Source: Sphingobacteriaceae bacterium (lineage in GTDB: Bacteria; Bacteroidota; Bacteroidia; UBA7662). From it: a DNA stretch of 64,000 bases. The notes under the pieces are model-generated. The model saw only the letters and a program-made list of their open reading frames with translations, searched no databases and was not told the DNA's origin. Positions 1 through 8,431 of the stretch are shown piece after piece. The stretch is from NCBI GenBank assembly GCA_030682795.1, contig JAUXNJ010000042.1, positions 57,655 through 121,654 of the forward strand. Direction: 5' to 3'. Position 1 is the stretch's first letter. Each line of letters opens with the position of its first letter. Both the position numbers and the translations under genes were made by a program.

Positions 1-3000
1 ATGCAAAGTAAATCAGCCGCGTTTTCAAAAATCCGGTCAGAATTCAGGATTTTTTCTTCACTCATTATCCTTTCGGTAATGTTTTGAGCAGTGCCATAAA
101 GTCGAATGATTCTGCCAGAGTCATCTTTTTCTGCATAACCATATTCTTCAATCGTGCGCACTTCACCCGCCGGTGTGGTGATTTTATACTGTACATGAAA
201 CGACTCTCCTGTACGTTGAGCCTGCTCACTTACGGCTTTCACCCGCACTCGGTCACCTTCCTGAATAAAGTCTAAGAACGAATCGTGGGTCTCGTCAAAG
301 GCCTTCCGATCTACCCCAAAAACTTCATATAGCCCATCCGACCAGGTTAAGGAATTGTTTTGAAGGTCGAAGTTCCAGTTTCCTAATTGGGCTAATAACT
401 GAGCTTCATTCAACAGTTTTTCGCTTTCTCTTAATTGTCGGAGCTGGGTAACCTCAATGCCCGTACATTGTATTTCTAACGGATCACCATGGTCGTCGGG
501 AATGCATAAAAATTCCCATACAGTGGTGCGAATGGTACCCCCTTTGCCAGGCTTGTCTAATTCTACTTTGATGGGCTTACCCATGTTTTGGAGACAGGCG
601 ATTACGGCATCCTGGGTTTTGGCGTGGTCATGGTCACATATTGATACCAAGCCATCGGCACCTAATAACCCACTGTCCTTATACAACCAGCCATAGTCGT
701 CTTCAAAAATCTGGTTCCAATACGTATGCTTGCCTTCCAAATCGGTACGCAAAACGTAGTGGGTTTGTGAATTTAACAAACTTTCAAGTCGGCTTTGGTT
801 ACGTTCTAAACGTTGTTGTGCAAGTTTGAGCTCGCTGATGTCGAACATGCCAATACTCAGCTGAGTTGGTTTGCGACCAGGAACCAAAACGGGGGTGAAA
901 CTTAGCTGCAGCCAGAGGTATTGTCCGTTAAGTGCACGCAGCTGTCTTTCAGAAGCCATTATAGATTGACTGGTGTTCAGTACTTCCTTGCAGTCACGTA
1001 CAAAGGTTTCCACCTCCCCGGCAGGTAAAAAGTCAATCATCGAGATGTTCTCGGCAGCCTGTTTGCCACTGATATGCAGCAGCAGTTCTTTCGCTTTTTC
1101 GTTTAAATCTAGAATTTGATAAGCGTTGTCTACCAGTACGAAAGCTTGCAAATTGTTGTTGAGCAGGGCCCGGGTATTGGCTTGCATGCCCTGCAAAAGC
1201 TGGTCTTTGAGCGCCAAATCCTCATGCGCTGCCCTCAGTTCGGCATACGCAATTTGAATTTCTTCATTGGTGCTTTGTAATTCTTCGTTGGTGGTTTCCA
1301 GCTCCTCGTTACTGCTTTGCAACTCTTCATTGGTGCTTTGCATTTCTTCGTTGAGCGACTGCAGCTCCTCATTGCTGGTTTCAATTTCTTCGATATAGGT
1401 TTGCAGATGCTCCTTGGTGGAGGCCAATTCCATTTCTAAATCTAAGTACTGCTCGTTAAGCGGGACTACGCCGGTACTAGGACTGCTATGCTGTACAAAG
1501 TCGCTAATGTCGAGCTTCTCAAAAATGAGCATAAACAAATCATCCTTACCGCCATGGTGGATCAGGGGCTTGGCAATCATGCGCACATAATATTCCTGCC
1601 CAAAAAGCTCAAACTTTTTAATTTGACTGCGCTGCGTTTCGTGTTGCTTGAACACCTTCGCCAGTAAGCCCCGCAGTTCGATTTGTAACTCGGGATTTAC
1701 CATTTTGAGCACATTTACTTGGATGTTGCCCGAGCTCAAGGTCATAAACAGCCGCACATCCCCAAAAACCTCAAGTACATTGTACTCCATATTCACCACC
1801 ACATAAGGATGCTCGTAGGTTTTGAAGAGGGTGTCTTTGATGCGGTCTAAAAGGCTGTGTGTTTTTTCCTGAACAGGCAATGCTACTTGATGGGCGCGGG
1901 GCAGCAACGGCCGAAAGTTTGCAAGTTTGAGCGGGCGCACACCAGCGCCATTTTTTCGTTTGAATAGCTTGTTTTTGCCATCAATTACAGCAAATAAATC
2001 GCCGAATGGCCCTATGCTTTCTGATTTTCCTAGAAACAGTATGCCTTCGTTGTTCAGTCCATAATGGAAAATGGGCATCACCTGCTCTTGCAATCTGTTG
2101 TTAAAGTATATCAATAAATTGCGGCAAGTAATCAGGTCTAAGCGCAAGAATGGGGGATTGCGCAACAGGTCATGTTTTGAAAAAAGCACCTTACTGCGGA
2201 TGGCTTTGGTGAGCTCGTAAGCACTGCCTTGCTGAACAAAATAGTGCTGCACAAGCTCGCTCGACAACTGCTTTAAGCTTTGTGCAGAATAAACGCCTTT
2301 TCGAGCCACAGCAATGGCCCTTTCGTCAATATCCGTCGCAAAAATCTGCAAGGCTACCCTGCGCTTCAGCTGCTTAGTAAGCTGATCTACCAATATGGCC
2401 AGCGAATAGGCTTCTTCGCCAGTTGAACAACCTGCCACCCAAATGCGCAAGGGCTCATGTTCTTTTTTATGGGATAGGAGTTGTAGTAATGGGGTTTTGA
2501 GTGCCTCGAAGGCTTCTTTATCCCTAAAAAATTGAGTAACGCCAATCAACACCTCGTTAAAAAGCTGTTCCAATTCCTCTGGTTGATGTGCTATAAACTG
2601 TAGGTAGGAGGGATAATCGGAAAATTTCAACGCATGCATCCGTTTTTCAATGCGTCGCTCCAGGGTGGCTGTTTTATAGTTAGCGAAGTCGGTACCAGCG
2701 TAGTGACCTAGTCGTTCAACAATTTCCTTGAAATCGTCTCCGCGCTCATGTATGCCATGCTCTGGGAGAAGTCCCTGCTTGTTGCCGTTTTGCAGGAAGG
2801 CGAGAATGGCACTTCCCATTTTATCAGGCGTTAAGAGTTGATCGATTTGCCCCGATTGACTAGCAGCCACCGGCATACCATCGAATTTGGCCGTGGCTGG
2901 ATCTTGCACCAGCTTCAAATAACGAGGACCCCGGAGCAACTGCAGCCCTTTTGAACCGTCGCTGCCCGTGCCTGATAAAACAATGGCAATGATTCTTGAT

Positions 3001-3362
3001 CCTTTAACCTTCGATAGCGATTCAAAAAGCACATCTACACTGGGCTTGGGACCAATTGTTGCGCTTGGCTTACCGAGCTGGATGTTAAAATTGCTCAGGA
3101 AGATGTCTTTATTGGGCGGTGCAATATACACCGTATTGGGTGCTAGACGCTCGTTATGCACGGCACCTGCTACCTTCAAATTGGTTTGTCGACTTAGTAA
3201 TTGTACGAGCAAGCTTTTATGGGTGGGACTTAAATGCTGGGCAATGATGATGCTCACATTGGGTAATTCTGGTAAATGCAGTAGAAAGGACTGCAAAGCT
3301 TCCAATCCACCAGCAGATGCTCCAATGGCAATGATGTTTGGTTGCTCGGTAAGGGCCTTCAT
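1..3362 (-). CDS. CheB-CheR-PAS hybrid signalling protein (3-prime end outside window)
   Basis: I translated this by hand from ATG 3362-3360; the frame stays open to base 1, so at least 1120 residues are present and the C-terminus is missing. Residues 1-190 are a CheB methylesterase domain with the GASAGG serine motif near residue 14, a conserved His in AQHLSPTH and Asp in SGTGSDG. A CheR methyltransferase follows, with the SAM-binding motif VAGCSTGEEAYSLA near residue 304 and TCRNLLIYF further on. Residues about 650-705 (bases 1250-1400) are a heptad-like coiled coil made of repeated NEELQS/TNEEL units. At least three PAS domains follow, and a fourth begins at the window edge. Proteins of this build normally act as cytoplasmic sensors and often end in a histidine kinase or cyclase, which cannot be checked here. 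No chemotaxis genes lie nearby, so a role in motility is not implied. Confidence 0.93.
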   Translation of the reverse strand, partial: MKALTEQPNIIAIGASAGGLEALQSFLLHLPELPNVSIIIAQHLSPTHKSLLVQLLSRQTNLKVAGAVHNERLAPNTVYIAPPNKDIFLSNFNIQLGKPSATIGPKPSVDVLFESLSKVKGSRIIAIVLSGTGSDGSKGLQLLRGPRYLKLVQDPATAKFDGMPVAASQSGQIDQLLTPDKMGSAILAFLQNGNKQGLLPEHGIHERGDDFKEIVERLGHYAGTDFANYKTATLERRIEKRMHALKFSDYPSYLQFIAHQPEELEQLFNEVLIGVTQFFRDKEAFEALKTPLLQLLSHKKEHEPLRIWVAGCSTGEEAYSLAILVDQLTKQLKRRVALQIFATDIDERAIAVARKGVYSAQSLKQLSSELVQHYFVQQGSAYELTKAIRSKVLFSKHDLLRNPPFLRLDLITCRNLLIYFNNRLQEQVMPIFHYGLNNEGILFLGKSESIGPFGDLFAVIDGKNKLFKRKNGAGVRPLKLANFRPLLPRAHQVALPVQEKTHSLLDRIKDTLFKTYEHPYVVVNMEYNVLEVFGDVRLFMTLSSGNIQVNVLKMVNPELQIELRGLLAKVFKQHETQRSQIKKFELFGQEYYVRMIAKPLIHHGGKDDLFMLIFEKLDISDFVQHSSPSTGVVPLNEQYLDLEMELASTKEHLQTYIEEIETSNEELQSLNEEMQSTNEELQSSNEELETTNEELQSTNEEIQIAYAELRAAHEDLALKDQLLQGMQANTRALLNNNLQAFVLVDNAYQILDLNEKAKELLLHISGKQAAENISMIDFLPAGEVETFVRDCKEVLNTSQSIMASERQLRALNGQYLWLQLSFTPVLVPGRKPTQLSIGMFDISELKLAQQRLERNQSRLESLLNSQTHYVLRTDLEGKHTYWNQIFEDDYGWLYKDSGLLGADGLVSICDHDHAKTQDAVIACLQNMGKPIKVELDKPGKGGTIRTTVWEFLCIPDDHGDPLEIQCTGIEVTQLRQLRESEKLLNEAQLLAQLGNWNFDLQNNSLTWSDGLYEVFGVDRKAFDETHDSFLDFIQEGDRVRVKAVSEQAQRTGESFHVQYKITTPAGEVRTIEEYGYAEKDDSGRIIRLYGTAQNITERIMSEEKILNSDRIFENAADLLC

Positions 3363-3772
3363 AGGCTTGTTGGTTTTAGACGAATAAGCAAGTCATACGA
3401 TAAAACACAAGAAAATTTTTATTGTGTTTTAAATGAACAGCGTTTATCAAATAACGTGATGTTTTTTCAATTTGCTATCAAAAGTGGGTTATAAAGACTG
3501 CTTTTTTTTGAGTTTCAGCAAGATTTTTTCAGTTTATAGATTTAAGAATTATTCTGGCTAAAATACCTGCATATTCAGCTGTTTAATTGTTTATTATCGC
3601 GTTGGTGATTTGCTTAAAAGAAGGGATAAACGGCTTGTTTTTTGACAATAAAAAAGCGGGAAGATTTGCATTTACCCGCTTAAAAAATTGAAGCTGTTTT
3701 TAACATCTTGATTTTGGTAAAAAACGGTCAATCTATTTCAGAAAATGATAGAATAACGATCAACAAGCCCTC

Positions 3773-3905
3773 TAAAAATGTTCATCCCATACCGCACTCA
3801 TGTACGCTAGGGCTTGCGCTGTCTGATAGCGAGCCACAGGCGAGCGGTCTGATGTCTGAAAAGGGAGCGCAGCGACCGGTCTGTAAAGCGAGCGCAGCGA
3901 CGGTC
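3773..3905 (+). repeat. degenerate intergenic repeat, copy A
   Basis: The segment shares with 4171-4310 a common order of words: AAAAATG, a CGCTAG variant, then AGCGAGCCACAGGCGAGCGG (3827-3848) and several GAGCGCAGCGA-nnGGTC units. Within it the GCGAGCGCAGCGA motif recurs as a loose tandem. No protein function is apparent. Confidence 0.6.
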
Positions 3906-4044
3906 CCTGAGCCCCGTCGAAGGGCGTTCTTTTTTTTCTTTAATCACAGAGTTGATGTTTTTGTGGAAGCATGCCTGCTCCAATTAAATGCATCGTAAGT
4001 TGGTGCTACAAGGTGCAGGGGGGGACGGGCTACAAAGAGCTGGC

Positions 4045-4119
4045 CTTTCCTGTGCAAAGGTTTGGCTCGGAGGACCTTCGCAAAACTCAGGTCTAACACA
4101 GATGGCTGTTCCACAGCCA
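4045..4119 (-). repeat. hairpin element, copy 1 (reverse orientation)
   Basis: Read on the minus strand it begins with a perfect stem TGGCTGT/ACAGCCA (4103-4119) followed by ATCTGTGTT and ends at GGAAAGG near 4045. The same order (GGCTGTGnAACAGCC, then TCTGTGT, then GAGGAAAGG) occurs at 4336-4394 and 63862-63917, so this is a dispersed, orientation-independent intergenic element. Confidence 0.6.
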
Positions 4120-4170
4120 GGTGCCAAAACAAATGCCTATTATAAACAGAGTGTGGTACCTACGAGTCAT

Positions 4171-4310
4171 CCAAAAATGCTCCTCCTGCCCTGCGCTGCT
4201 ATGCGCTAGAGCCTGTTTTGTCTCTCAGCGAGCCACAGGCGAGCGGTCTGTTAGTGAGCGCCAGCGAACGGTCTATAAAACGAGCGCAGCGAGCGATCTA
4301 TCAGCGTAGT
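4171..4310 (+). repeat. degenerate intergenic repeat, copy B
   Basis: Second copy of the element at 3773-3905. The 20-base core AGCGAGCCACAGGCGAGCGG is identical in both; the flanking GAGCGcCAGCGAACGGTCTA units are diverged. Confidence 0.6.
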
Positions 4311-4335
4311 GGTTCCGCAGTCATGTATTGAACGC

Positions 4336-4394
4336 GGCTGTGAAACAGCCGTCTGTGTCTTCTCCGTTAAAGTCTATGTCGAGGAAAGGTTAAA
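4336..4394 (+). repeat. hairpin element, copy 2
   Basis: Stem GGCTGT (4336-4341), loop GAA, stem ACAGCC (4345-4350), then GTCTGTGTC and GAGGAAAGG at about 4380-4389. It matches the copy at 63863-63917 in order and spacing, with an AGTC(T/A)A(T/G)GTC-like stretch in between. Confidence 0.65.
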
Positions 4395-4664
4395 TCTCCT
4401 CCTTCCGCTCCCAGCTGCACCCTGATACATCAACCCACGATTCTCATATACTGACCAAACCTTTCAACCTGCCCCATTTTTTCTCTGTGATAAAAAAAGA
4501 AATACCAACAGCCCTCTTCCTACCACCGCCAGTGTCTACTTTTCTGTCAGCATTCTAAGAATATCTAATCGCATTCTTTTCGCTCAATACGGTCAAGTCC
4601 ATCATGCTCCTACATCACCGGTGGTTGAGCTTGTCGAAACCTGATATAAAGTTTAAAACTGCCG

Positions 4665-5153
4665 TTAAGGCTTTTGCACCTGGCCATCCCAACCCATCAT
4701 GCCGCGGTTGAGGTTCACCACCTCTTTAAAGCCCATCTGCAACATCATATTACCGCCACTGCTCGAGCGGGCGCCAGAGCGACAATAGATCATGTATTTT
4801 TTGCTTTTGTCGAGCTTTTGGAGCCTGGCTTTAAACTCGGGGTCATACACATCGAGGTTAATGGCGCCAGGAATAAAACCCGATTTTACTTCCGCGGGGG
4901 TGCGCATATCGAGGATGACCACATTTTTATCCTTCATTTCAGCTGCAAAAGTGGCATTGTCAACGTTCCGCAGCTTGGGTTGCTGGGCGTGCGCCAAATC
5001 TCCCGCTAAAGTAAGACCAAGCAAGGCACCCATAAACATGCTCATGTACTTGTTGGCACCAATAGCACAGCTGCCATTTCTGCAGCCAATGAACTTCCAA
5101 TAGGCAAAGCCGCCTCCTGCGCCGAGTAAACCGGCCAATACTGATGTCATCAT
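4665..5153 (-). CDS. membrane-anchored rhodanese with DUF6132-like N-terminus
   Basis: The protein has 162 residues if it starts at ATG 5153, which overlaps the thioredoxin stop codon (ATGA); a longer frame to 5225 is inside that gene and is unlikely. Residues 1-55 form two hydrophobic segments around GCRNGSC, resembling the DUF6132 membrane module (family resemblance, from memory). Residues about 65-160 are a single rhodanese domain with the active-site loop CRSGARS, where the Cys would carry a persulfide. It is the last gene of a Crp regulator-rhodanese-thioredoxin-rhodanese run. A role in moving sulfane sulfur at the inner membrane is inferred from this context; the substrate is unknown. 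Confidence 0.88.
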   Translation of the reverse strand: MMTSVLAGLLGAGGGFAYWKFIGCRNGSCAIGANKYMSMFMGALLGLTLAGDLAHAQQPKLRNVDNATFAAEMKDKNVVILDMRTPAEVKSGFIPGAINLDVYDPEFKARLQKLDKSKKYMIYCRSGARSSSGGNMMLQMGFKEVVNLNRGMMGWDGQVQKP

Positions 5154-5467
5154 ACGAGTTGTGGTAAATGTTGGTGAATGATTTGTTTGAGTTGATGCGC
5201 GGGCATCACACCCGACTGCCGCCAAAGCTGCTGGCCTTGGTGAAATAAAATGAGGGTGGGTACACCTGTAATTCTAAAAGCCTGCGCAGGCTGTGGATTG
5301 CGGTCCACATCTACTTTAATAATTTTGACTTTCCCGCCTAAATCACGGTTCAGCTCCACCAAAATAGGAGCGAGGCTCTTACATGGACCACACCATTCGG
5401 CTGAAAAATCTACCAAAACAGGCGTTTCGCCTTGTATAATATCGTTAAAACTAGCTTTGTTACTCAT
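5150..5467 (-). CDS. thioredoxin
   Basis: The 105-residue protein matches the usual thioredoxin length. The redox motif WCGPCK is at about residues 26-31, the cis-proline segment TGVPTL is near residue 68, and there is no signal peptide, so it should act in the cytoplasm. It lies between two rhodaneses and is translationally coupled to the downstream one (ATGA overlap). Thioredoxins can reduce rhodanese persulfides, so the gene order suggests one pathway, but that is inference. Its own upstream gap (5468-5565) is filled with the repeat described at 5487-5565. Confidence 0.95.
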   Translation of the reverse strand: MSNKASFNDIIQGETPVLVDFSAEWCGPCKSLAPILVELNRDLGGKVKIIKVDVDRNPQPAQAFRITGVPTLILFHQGQQLWRQSGVMPAHQLKQIIHQHLPQLV

Positions 5468-5486
5468 TTTTTGACTTTCAATTTTA

Positions 5487-5565
5487 ATAAGGCCAGCTCA
5501 TGATGCCATTCCTCACCGGTGGTTGAGCCTGTCGAAACCCGGTGTTTCCAATGCACTCGTTTTGC
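5487..5565 (-). repeat. palindromic repeat with an echo of the rhodanese 3-prime end
   Basis: On the minus strand the rhodanese stop is followed by CAAAACGAGTGCATTGG, then a hairpin-forming GGTTTCGACAGGCTCAACC segment (5520-5538) and then, at 5510-5487, a second reading of GIMSWPY-stop, which is also how the rhodanese at 5566 ends. The echo uses a different Pro codon (CCT for CCG) and a different stop (TAA for TGA). The GGTTTCGACA-GCTCAACC core recurs at 4620-4641 downstream of the other rhodanese. Confidence 0.6.
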
Positions 5566-5895
5566 TCAATACGGCCAGCTCATGATACCACCACTGAGGT
5601 TGTACACCTGAAACCCTTGCGCAGCCATGTGGTTACAGGCCATACCAGAGCGTGCACCAGAACGGCAATACACGTAGTAAGTTTTGCTTTTGTCGAGCGC
5701 AGCCACTTTTTTGCCAAAATCAGCCGAACTCACATTGATGTTTTTGGCGCCTTTGATTTTGTCGCCCGCAAATTCACCCGGCGAACGCACGTCTAATAAT
5801 ACAGCTTTCGGGTCTTTGGCCAAGCCGGCTTTAAAATCGGCGGCCGACAAACTTTCGTAATTTTTCTTGAAGAGATTTTTGAAGAAATTTAACAT
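5566..5895 (-). CDS. single-domain rhodanese sulfurtransferase
   Basis: The 109-residue cytoplasmic protein is one rhodanese domain. LLDVRSPGEF is near residue 36, the active-site loop CRSGARSG is near residue 77, and the C-terminus is the usual GGI-x-x-W element. It follows the Crp-family regulator at 78 bases and precedes thioredoxin, so the four genes probably form one transcription unit. It would transfer sulfane sulfur to thiol acceptors; the physiological donor cannot be told from sequence. Confidence 0.93.
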   Translation of the reverse strand: MLNFFKNLFKKNYESLSAADFKAGLAKDPKAVLLDVRSPGEFAGDKIKGAKNINVSSADFGKKVAALDKSKTYYVYCRSGARSGMACNHMAAQGFQVYNLSGGIMSWPY

Positions 5896-5973
5896 AGGTG
5901 CTTTGTTGGCTTATTCCAACATCGATACAAATATCGGTAGGCAAGCGGCCATGATTGGTCACCAAAGTTACAC

Positions 5974-6615
5974 TTAGGCCATCAATACATTTAATTTCAC
6001 AATTTCAATCTGATTGCGGTGCAGCTTCACATAGCCTTTGTTCTCTAAAGCCTTCAGCAAACGCGAAATCACCACCCGCGAACTGCCCAAATCACGCGCA
6101 ATTTCTTCGTGGGTATGGTTGATAAGGTTGCCTTTTAGACTTTGCTGTTGTTTTTTGAGGTAAAAAACCAAACGCTCGTCCATGCTCTTAAAAGCCACTT
6201 GGTCTAGGGCCTCTAATACCTCTTCAAAGCGCTGTCGGTAGGTCTGCAGCACAAATTGGTACCACGAGCTGTGGTGCTGCATCAAATCATCCATCACACT
6301 CAACGATACAATCAATACCTCGGTTTCTTCATCGGCAATGGCGGTGAGGCCGCTGGTTTCCTGGCGGATGGCACATATCATCGACAAGGCACAAGCTTGC
6401 CCCGCTTCTAAAAAGTAGAGAAAATAATCCTGTCCCTCTTCATCTTGCCGATACACCTTCACCCGACCTTTTAAAATGATCATGGTGCTTTTAATGTACT
6501 GACCGCTGTCCATCAAAATACTGCCCGCAGCAAAGGTTCTTTGCTGTCCGTTACTAACTAGTTTTTCTACCACAGCCTTTTCGAGCTGCGGAAAAAGGCG
6601 ACTGAACTGTTCCAT
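5974..6615 (-). CDS. Crp/Fnr-family transcriptional regulator
   Basis: The protein has 213 residues from ATG 6615; a TTG six codons further upstream is possible but less likely. Residues about 15-125 form a cyclic-nucleotide-binding-like beta barrel. The C-terminal part holds a Crp-type winged helix with THEEIARDLGSSRVVISRLL as the recognition region (about residues 160-180). It lacks the N-terminal cysteine cluster of classic Fnr. It is the first gene of the rhodanese/thioredoxin set and probably controls it. The effector is unknown. Confidence 0.92.
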   Translation of the reverse strand: MEQFSRLFPQLEKAVVEKLVSNGQQRTFAAGSILMDSGQYIKSTMIILKGRVKVYRQDEEGQDYFLYFLEAGQACALSMICAIRQETSGLTAIADEETEVLIVSLSVMDDLMQHHSSWYQFVLQTYRQRFEEVLEALDQVAFKSMDERLVFYLKKQQQSLKGNLINHTHEEIARDLGSSRVVISRLLKALENKGYVKLHRNQIEIVKLNVLMA

Positions 6616-6656
6616 CAAGGGCAAATTACACAAATTCAGGCTAAATAGTTCAGCCT

Positions 6657-7397
6657 TTATCGAAGGCTGAAACGAAATGGCAAATAGTACTGAACAGCTA
6701 CTGGCTCACCATCCATTTCACCTGGTTCGAAATCAGGCATCAAGCTCACCACGCGAATGCATTCAGCATCTAATTCACTAGATAGCGACTTTAGTACGCG
6801 CAAATTTTCAACGGCCCCGGTTTCAGTAATTAATGCGGATATGACTACTATTCCCTGAATCCCATTTTCTCTTGCCAAAGGTGGATATTTGGTGTTTTTT
6901 GCCATGAACTCGAGCATTTTTTGGTCACCACCTATGAGTTGCGGCATTTTAAAGAAGTCGAAATAGGTTGTGTCTGCTCCACTTTCCGTAAAGCAATTGC
7001 CCTTGTCAAGCTTTCCCTTTTTATAATGGTCTTCGCGCTTAATGCTGCCGTTTTTGTAATAAACATGGTGAATACCCTCTTCTTTGCCTTGCACATACCG
7101 CTGGGTGCTGTACAACTCTCCACTTTCATAAAACATTGAAACCACCCCGTGCTGTTCGCGTTTTTTGATATTAGAATAAGGGGTGACTTGTTTGATCTTA
7201 TCACTCATAAAATAGGTCGTCTCAGATGCCCGCAGGCTATCAGCATCCTCATAGCTCAGCAGCACATAAGAAGTGGCGATGCTGGGGTCCTGTACCTTTT
7301 CAAAATAATGACGGTAGTAGGTGGTGTCTTGGGCTATACTTTGGTTTGCAAAACAGGCGAAAGTAACGAAGACTACAAAAAGTATAAAGCGATTCAT
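6657..7397 (-). CDS. TonB C-terminal domain protein with MORN-like repeats
   Basis: The 246-residue protein has a signal peptide (about residues 1-22, ending in SIAQ). The middle (residues 90-135) has MORN-like repeats such as YYKNGSIKREDHYKKGKLD. Residues about 150-246 are a TonB C-terminal domain, with PPLARENGIQGIVVISALIT typical of the fold. There is no N-terminal membrane anchor beyond the signal, so it is probably a periplasmic TonB-fold protein and not a classic energy transducer. It is a single gene; the Crp regulator downstream is on the same strand, 41 bases away. Confidence 0.85.
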   Translation of the reverse strand: MNRFILFVVFVTFACFANQSIAQDTTYYRHYFEKVQDPSIATSYVLLSYEDADSLRASETTYFMSDKIKQVTPYSNIKKREQHGVVSMFYESGELYSTQRYVQGKEEGIHHVYYKNGSIKREDHYKKGKLDKGNCFTESGADTTYFDFFKMPQLIGGDQKMLEFMAKNTKYPPLARENGIQGIVVISALITETGAVENLRVLKSLSSELDAECIRVVSLMPDFEPGEMDGEPVAVQYYLPFRFSLR

Positions 7398-7550
7398 GCG
7401 GGAAAGATAGGAAATTACCGTCTTTCAAAAGCCTGAGTGCATCAAGTACCATACATTTATATTATTGGTAGGAGGTGTTTATGAACGATGGCTAAGTGGA
7501 CGCAATGATGTGTAGGATTTAAAAGGAGTTTAGATTATCTACGTTTTTAA

Positions 7551-7558
7551 TATTTTTG
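7551..7558 (+). promoter_or_regulatory. -7 box (TATTTTTG) for the 51-residue ORF/GNAT pair
   Basis: The sequence fits the Bacteroidota TAnnTTTG -7 element and ends 31 bases before the ATG at 7590. No good -33 TTG is visible at the expected distance. Confidence 0.45.
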
Positions 7559-7589
7559 TGTATCTTTAGTTTAGTAATCAATATTTGTC

Positions 7590-7745
7590 ATGGCTACAGA
7601 ATTAAAAGCAACTCCGGTTTTAAAAGGCAAAGAGTCGAAGCGGTTCAATGATAAAATTGCAAACTCAAAAGCAAATAAAATCTCTACCGTCAAAAAAGAA
7701 AAGATGTTCTCTCTGGTAGGGAAAGTCCTAGCTAAAAACGCTTAA
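7590..7745 (+). CDS. small basic protein, putative partner (antitoxin?) of the GNAT protein
   Basis: The ORF encodes 51 residues (MATELKATPVLKGKESKRFN... ending VGKVLAKNA), is rich in Lys and has no recognised fold. It ends 3 bases before the GNAT ATG at 7749, so the two are almost certainly co-translated. GNAT toxins of the TacT/AtaT kind are usually preceded by an antitoxin gene, but this one is shorter than a normal ribbon-helix-helix antitoxin and shows no obvious DNA-binding motif. Its antitoxin role is inferred only from position. Confidence 0.7.
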   Translation: MATELKATPVLKGKESKRFNDKIANSKANKISTVKKEKMFSLVGKVLAKNA

Positions 7746-7748
7746 ATC

Positions 7749-8285
7749 ATGGAGCTTTCCGATTTTTCATTTTCACTTCTTCAGGAAGATGAGGACTTGG
7801 TAGGCTTCGATTGTAAGGATGCGGAAATGAACGAATTCTTTCTTGAAGATTCGAAAAGATTCCAACGAGAAAAAATCACAAATACTTATTTGTTTAAAGA
7901 AGGCGAATTAATAGTAGCCTTCTTCTCTATTTCCAACGACTGCTTGAATGATTTGGGATATGACAATTCTATTTGGAACAGGCTTCACAGAAAAATCAAA
8001 CTTCCTAATGAAAAAAGAATACGGCAATATCCTGCAGTAAAAATTACAAGATTAGGTGTAAATCAAGCTTTTCAAGGCAAAGGTTTATCACATCAATTAT
8101 TAGATTTTATTAAAGGCTGGACCTTTATTGAGCACAAGCCAGCCTGTCGCCTCTTGATACTGGATGCCTACAATAGCCCCAAACAAATTGCGCTTTACGA
8201 GAAAAATGATTTTGTGTTTTTATTGAGCTCAGATAAGTCGGCAAAACACAGATTCATGTATTTTGATCTGATGCGCCTTGAATAA
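7749..8285 (+). CDS. GNAT-family N-acetyltransferase, toxin-like
   Basis: The 178-residue protein opens with the GFDCKDAEMNEFF pattern seen at the N-terminus of TacT/AtaT-type GNATs (compare FdCg...Ln.fL). The acetyl-CoA-binding region is TRLGVNQAFQGKGLSHQLL (about residues 100-118) and the C-terminal part has YEKNDFVFL. In TacT-type toxins this fold acetylates the amino group of aminoacyl-tRNA; whether this one does so is unknown. It is paired with a 51-residue ORF upstream and lies in an AT-rich patch. It may instead be a metabolic acetyltransferase. Confidence 0.85.
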   Translation: MELSDFSFSLLQEDEDLVGFDCKDAEMNEFFLEDSKRFQREKITNTYLFKEGELIVAFFSISNDCLNDLGYDNSIWNRLHRKIKLPNEKRIRQYPAVKITRLGVNQAFQGKGLSHQLLDFIKGWTFIEHKPACRLLILDAYNSPKQIALYEKNDFVFLLSSDKSAKHRFMYFDLMRLE

Positions 8286-8395
8286 ATAGACTTCCCTTTA
8301 AAAAAGGTGAGCTCCTCCCTAAGCTTCGAACACTTTAACCAGAGTTTTCAGGCCTTCTCACACACCATCCTCTCAAATCTAGCCATCCTTTTTGC

Positions 8396-8403
8396 TACTT
8401 TTG
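8396..8403 (+). promoter_or_regulatory. -7 box (TACTTTTG) of the acyltransferase gene
   Basis: Exact TAnnTTTG match ending 28 bases before the ATG at 8432. It is the only such box in the 146-base gap after the GNAT gene; nothing else is visible in that gap. Confidence 0.5.
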
Positions 8404-8431
8404 CCCTAAACCACTTCCTTAGCTGTCTGCC

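Larger units (their letters stand above)
3363..4664. other. repeat-rich intergenic region without a convincing gene
   Basis: This 1.3 kb stretch separates two leftward operons. Open frames of 60-96 codons exist, but they run through repeats, lack family resemblance and overlap one another on both strands, so I call none. It contains a pair of degenerate repeats (3773-3905 and 4171-4310), two copies of a hairpin element (4045-4119 and 4336-4394) and one copy of a GTTTCGACAAGCTCAACC-type palindrome (4617-4642). The base composition is AT-rich in 3400-3720 and patchy afterwards. Confidence 0.6.

Noticed and set aside
3708..4309. Several open frames of 60-96 codons in the 3.4-4.6 kb gap
   Set aside because: They lie on both strands over repeats, overlap one another and resemble nothing; the repeats explain the lack of stops.
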